A DNA stretch of 8,728 nt from Alphaproteobacteria bacterium (lineage in GTDB: Bacteria; Pseudomonadota; Alphaproteobacteria; SMXP01): contig SMXP01000030.1 in the NCBI GenBank assembly GCA_004356335.1, positions 1 through 8,728 on the forward strand, read 5' to 3'. How positions within the stretch are numbered: position 1 is the stretch's first letter; each line of letters opens with the position of its first letter. The notes below the pieces were generated by a model, which had not been told where the DNA came from, did no database searches, and worked only from the letters and a program-made list of their open reading frames with translations. The position numbers and the translations under genes were made by a program. Shown here piece after piece: positions 6,060 through 8,728 of this stretch.

Positions 6060-6923
6060 GTGAATAGTAAGCCTATTTCGACGGCTTTCTTTGACGGTGG
6101 AGCTAAGCCGAGCAGTCCGCCGTGGCGCGAATTACTGCCGCTGTTAGCCACCACCGCACTTCAAGCGGCACAGACAGCCGGATGTCAGCCGACCGGTAGA
6201 AAGAATGCGAAAGGTGATGTCGTAAAAGCTTTCGATTTCGCTGCTGACGAAGCGGCGCGAAATTATCTAGCGCAAGCGGATATCGATGGGCTGTTGGAAA
6301 CGGAAGAAGGCGAACCCTACAAACTCGGCAAGGGCAAACCGAATTGGCGGATCGTGATTGATCCGGTCGATGGTTCGGATAATTTTGTCAGGGGGTTGCC
6401 GCTTTCCGCTTTCTCTTGTGCTGTGCTGCGAATCGAAGCGTTATTGGCTCCTTACAATGTCGAGGCAGGCATTGTGGCGCCCGCTGAGGGTGGCCCGCCT
6501 TTTCAAGCAAGCCGGCACAAAGGCGCCAGGCGCGGCGAAACGATCCTGCGCACATCGGGAAAAAGGACACTTAAGGACAGCATAGTAAGCATTGAGCTCA
6601 ACCATCTTGCGCCGCCAAGATGGCTAAGCCGTGTGATGAAGAAAGCCGCCGGTGTGAGATCTTATGGTTGTGCTTCGCGGGCGCTTGCTCTCGTTGCATC
6701 TGGTGCGATCGATGCGCACATAGATGCTCGCGACCGGCTTACAGCCGAGAGCCATCTTGCGGGGGCTTTGCTCGTGCTTGAAGCTGGCGGTTGTGTCGTG
6801 GCCCCCGACGGCTCGCCATTGCCAGGTGTTCGAACTCTGACCGACCGACATTCTCTGATTGCCGCTGCCTCGAACGACCTTGCTTGCGAAATCGTTCAAG
6901 AACGAAATGAAAATGTCGGATAG
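6060..6923 (+). CDS. inositol monophosphatase family protein, divergent
   Basis: A 287-residue member of the metal-dependent sugar phosphatase superfamily (inositol monophosphatase, CysQ, FBPase). The first metal motif is clear: TEEGE near 81-85 and IDPVDGSDNF at 100-109 (D101, D104). SYGCASRALALVASGAIDAHI near 201-221 and VLEAGG near 239-244 align with the C-terminal half. The second metal motif, normally W-D-x-A-x-G, reads E230-S-H-L-A-G, so the usual Asp ligand is replaced by Ser231. Activity may need another ligand or have changed substrate. The start is GTG at 6060, three bases after the synthase stop; no internal ATG occurs before residue 193, and its ribosome-binding site is weak, so translational coupling is likely. 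By context it would dephosphorylate the operon's inositol phosphate product; direct hydrolysis of inositol phosphate is the alternative. Confidence 0.85.
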   Translation: MNSKPISTAFFDGGAKPSSPPWRELLPLLATTALQAAQTAGCQPTGRKNAKGDVVKAFDFAADEAARNYLAQADIDGLLETEEGEPYKLGKGKPNWRIVIDPVDGSDNFVRGLPLSAFSCAVLRIEALLAPYNVEAGIVAPAEGGPPFQASRHKGARRGETILRTSGKRTLKDSIVSIELNHLAPPRWLSRVMKKAAGVRSYGCASRALALVASGAIDAHIDARDRLTAESHLAGALLVLEAGGCVVAPDGSPLPGVRTLTDRHSLIAAASNDLACEIVQERNENVG

Positions 6924-8328
6924 CAAACAAGCCGAAAGCCCTTCACTCGTGGTCATTCTGGCAGCGGGTCTAGGAACGCGCCTTTACGCTGAGCAGAAAC
7001 TGCCGAAGCCACTAACCAAGATCCTCGGCTTAACCCTCGCTGAGCGTAGTATTGCGACCTTCAAACAAGATCTTGGGATTTCTCGGTTCGTGGTCGTGGT
7101 CGGTCACGAAGCCGCACGCGTCCGGCAACATTTCGAGAAAGTGGCGGCCAAGTGGCAAGTTTCAATCAGCTTCGTTGAAAGCATGGATTGGAAACGGGGT
7201 AACGGAGCAAGTGCGCTTGCCGCGCAGGCGGCAACGGGCAAACAGCCATTTTATCTGGTTATGGTTGATCATCTGTTCGACCCGGAGATCGTGCGGCAGC
7301 TTGCAGCGAAACCGTTGACGGAAGACACGATCTGGCTGGCAGTTGACCATGACAAATCAGCGATCTTCGATCTCGATGACGTCACTTGCGTTCGGCTCGA
7401 TGGTGACCGAATTGTCCAGCTTGGTAAGCGGCTGCCCGAGTGGAATGCGGCCGACACCGGAATCTTTCTTTGTTCAGCGGGCCTTTTCGAGGGCTTAGAA
7501 CGAGCTGCCAAAAAAGGTCACCATGGCCTTTCCGATGGCATCACCGAGTTGGCGAGTGACAAACGAGCCCATGTCGTGGATGTCACGGGTTGCTGGTGGT
7601 TGGATGTGGACACACTTAAAGCGCTCAAGGCTGCTGAAACCGAACTTCTCAGACGGACCGCGAGCAAATCAAATGACGGTCCTATCGCACGACATCTCAA
7701 CCGACCTATCTCGCGCTTCATGACTCGATATCTGATCAACACGCCCATAACGCCAAATCAGATTTCCGTTGGATCTTGGCTTTTGTCTTGTGTCGCTGCC
7801 GTCTTGCTCGCCCTGGGTGGCTATCCGGCATTGGTGGCAGGTGGCGTCATGGCACAATTTGCCTCGATCGTTGATGGCTGTGATGGGGAAATCGCGCGGT
7901 TAAAGCGACAACAAAGTGAATTTGGCGGATGGTTCGACGCGGTGCTCGACCGCTATGCCGATGCATTTTTGCTCTTTGCCCTCACTTGGCATGGGGTTCA
8001 GCAAGATGGCAAGATCTCGGTTCTGCTCATCGGTTTCGCGGCTATTCTGGGTTCCTTCATGACAAGTTATACGGCTGACAAATATGATAGCTTAATGGCT
8101 TCCTTTGCCGCAAATTCTCCGTTCCGAATCGGTCGCGATTTGAGAGTATTTATTATATTTCTGGGTGCGATCTTTAATCTTCCGGTTGTCGCCCTGACGA
8201 TCATAGCCGTCATCATGAACTTAGAGGTGGTGAGACGAATCGTTCTCGCCGCGCGGGCCAACCAAGTTTATGGCGACCAAAAACATCATCCACCGCAGAA
8301 CTCGTTGGACTTGGGTAATTCAACTTGA
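6907..8328 (+). CDS. fused inositol-phosphate cytidylyltransferase / CDP-alcohol phosphatidyltransferase (IPCT-DIPPS-like)
   Basis: A 473-residue two-domain protein. Residues 13-245 form a nucleotidyltransferase: LAAGLGTRL at 18-26, KLPKPL at 31-36, VMVDHLFD near 118-125, and a WWLDVDT...AE ending near 230-244. A linker with NDGPIARHLNRPISR near 256-270 leads to a membrane CDP-alcohol transferase with the full signature D323-x2-D326-G-x2-A-R-x8-G340-x3-D344-x3-D348. Hydrophobic segments lie near 287-320, 351-361, 370-388 and 412-439. This order and linker match the bifunctional enzyme that makes CDP-inositol and joins it to inositol phosphate in Archaeoglobus and Thermotoga; a lipid-headgroup role is the alternative. 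The open frame reaches TTG at 6859, but ATG at 6907 puts the first motif at the normal position and overlaps the previous stop by 17 bases. ATG 6913 is equally possible. Confidence 0.88.
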   Translation: MKMSDSKQAESPSLVVILAAGLGTRLYAEQKLPKPLTKILGLTLAERSIATFKQDLGISRFVVVVGHEAARVRQHFEKVAAKWQVSISFVESMDWKRGNGASALAAQAATGKQPFYLVMVDHLFDPEIVRQLAAKPLTEDTIWLAVDHDKSAIFDLDDVTCVRLDGDRIVQLGKRLPEWNAADTGIFLCSAGLFEGLERAAKKGHHGLSDGITELASDKRAHVVDVTGCWWLDVDTLKALKAAETELLRRTASKSNDGPIARHLNRPISRFMTRYLINTPITPNQISVGSWLLSCVAAVLLALGGYPALVAGGVMAQFASIVDGCDGEIARLKRQQSEFGGWFDAVLDRYADAFLLFALTWHGVQQDGKISVLLIGFAAILGSFMTSYTADKYDSLMASFAANSPFRIGRDLRVFIIFLGAIFNLPVVALTIIAVIMNLEVVRRIVLAARANQVYGDQKHHPPQNSLDLGNST

Positions 8329-8415
8329 GCTGCCCATATGGCGCCGGGGTCGGTTTGGGGGTAGGGCGGCCATCAAAAATAATATTACATTATTTCAATA
8401 ACTTAGATGCCATAG

Positions 8416-8506
8416 TGGCGGATGGGGTGGGATTCGAACCCACGAAGGGCTATGAACCCTTGCCGGTTTTCAAGACCGGTGCCTTCAACCACTCGGCCAC
8501 CCATCC
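8416..8506 (-). tRNA. tRNA-Ser(UGA)
   Basis: The minus strand folds as a class II tRNA. The acceptor GGATGGG (8500-8506) pairs with CCCATCC (8420-8426), with discriminator G at 8419 and an encoded CCA at 8416-8418. The anticodon stem ACCGG/CCGGT encloses the loop CTTGAAA (8468-8474), giving anticodon TGA at 8470-8472, which reads UCA and related serine codons. The GGTTCGAATCC T-arm and a long variable arm, diagnostic of serine tRNA, are present. Length is 91 bases with CCA. No integrase or duplicated 3' tRNA fragment is visible next to it, so there is no sign that it serves as an attachment site here. Confidence 0.97.
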
Positions 8507-8525
8507 TTCCTTTGATGTCAATAAC

Positions 8526-8728
8526 CTAAGTAAGTTTCAAACCGCTTGCGTTAATCCCGAACGAGCTGAGAATAGCAAGTAAATCTGCCTTGGCCTGTCC
8601 ATAAATGAGTATGTTCAATGCGCCTTGAGTAAGATGCATCAATGGATTTTCTGGTCCGGTAGGATTAGCTCTGCTTTGGAGCGGAAATCGACGGAGCAAT
8701 CCAAATACTTTGAAAGTTTTCAAATGGA
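8526..8728 (-). CDS. hypothetical open frame, possibly the 3' end of a gene cut by the window edge
   Basis: A minus-strand frame is open from the right edge of the window to a TAG at 8526-8528. The only start-like codon near the edge is TTG at 8721-8723, without a visible ribosome-binding site, and the frame stays open beyond it. It is therefore better read as the last 65 or so residues of a longer protein than as a complete small gene. It contains GALNILIYGQAKADLLAILS near the middle of its C-terminal half. I do not recognise the family, and 65 open codons can occur by chance. It ends 20 bases upstream of the tRNA-Ser 5' end on the same strand. Confidence 0.3.
   Translation of the reverse strand, partial: HLKTFKVFGLLRRFPLQSRANPTGPENPLMHLTQGALNILIYGQAKADLLAILSSFGINASGLKLT

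Noticed and set aside
8377..8395. AT-only inverted repeat AAATAAT/ATTATTT downstream of the inositol operon.
   Set aside because: Seven A-T pairs with no GC stem and no following T run are too weak to call a terminator.
8416..8506. tRNA-Ser as a possible integration site for a mobile element.
   Set aside because: No integrase, no repeated tRNA 3' fragment and no change in composition is visible in the window.
8325..8582. An 85-codon plus-strand open frame containing GVGFEPTKGYEP and VFKTGAFNHSA.
   Set aside because: It is the antisense translation of the tRNA-Ser gene at 8416-8506, a well-known false protein.

Overview
The window looks like ordinary chromosomal DNA of a Gram-negative, moderate-GC bacterium, most likely an alphaproteobacterium or close relative. 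That placement is inferred from the types of gene and the amino-acid style, not from a marker gene. No insertion sequence, phage gene, CRISPR array or rRNA is visible. The confident genes are two leftward housekeeping-type genes, an S49 peptidase, a fatty acid desaturase, a three-gene inositol phosphate operon and a tRNA-Ser.

Layout. (1) 42-1654, minus strand: a TesB-type acyl-CoA thioesterase followed by a DUF1826 protein, probably one transcript, with a GC-rich inverted repeat between them. (2) 1934-3040, plus strand: a membrane-anchored S49 (SppA/SohB-like) peptidase, divergent from tesB. (3) 3041-3500: about 460 bases without a confident gene. It holds a strong plus-strand intrinsic terminator and a minus-strand open frame that reads like protein but is broken by an in-frame TGA and has no start codon. 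(4) 3501-4520, minus strand: a three-histidine-box membrane fatty acid desaturase. (5) 4521-4931: a divergent regulatory region. (6) 4932-8328, plus strand: inositol-3-phosphate synthase, an inositol monophosphatase-family protein, and a fusion of a sugar-nucleotidyltransferase-like domain with a CDP-alcohol phosphatidyltransferase domain. The genes are 3 bases apart and then overlapping. (7) 8416-8506, minus strand: tRNA-Ser(UGA) with encoded CCA. (8) 8526 to the right edge: a short open frame on the minus strand, probably partial or spurious.

How the genes fit together. The operon at 4932-8328 has the enzymes expected for di-myo-inositol phosphate (DIP), a compatible solute best known from hyperthermophiles. 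Glucose-6-phosphate would be cyclised to inositol phosphate, activated to CDP-inositol by the N-terminal domain of the fusion, condensed with a second inositol phosphate by its C-terminal membrane domain, and dephosphorylated by the IMPase-like protein. A phosphoinositol diester or an inositol lipid is a serious alternative product. In a bacterium that otherwise looks mesophilic, this is the most interesting content of the window. The divergent desaturase is also a membrane or stress-adaptation gene, so a link is possible but unproven.
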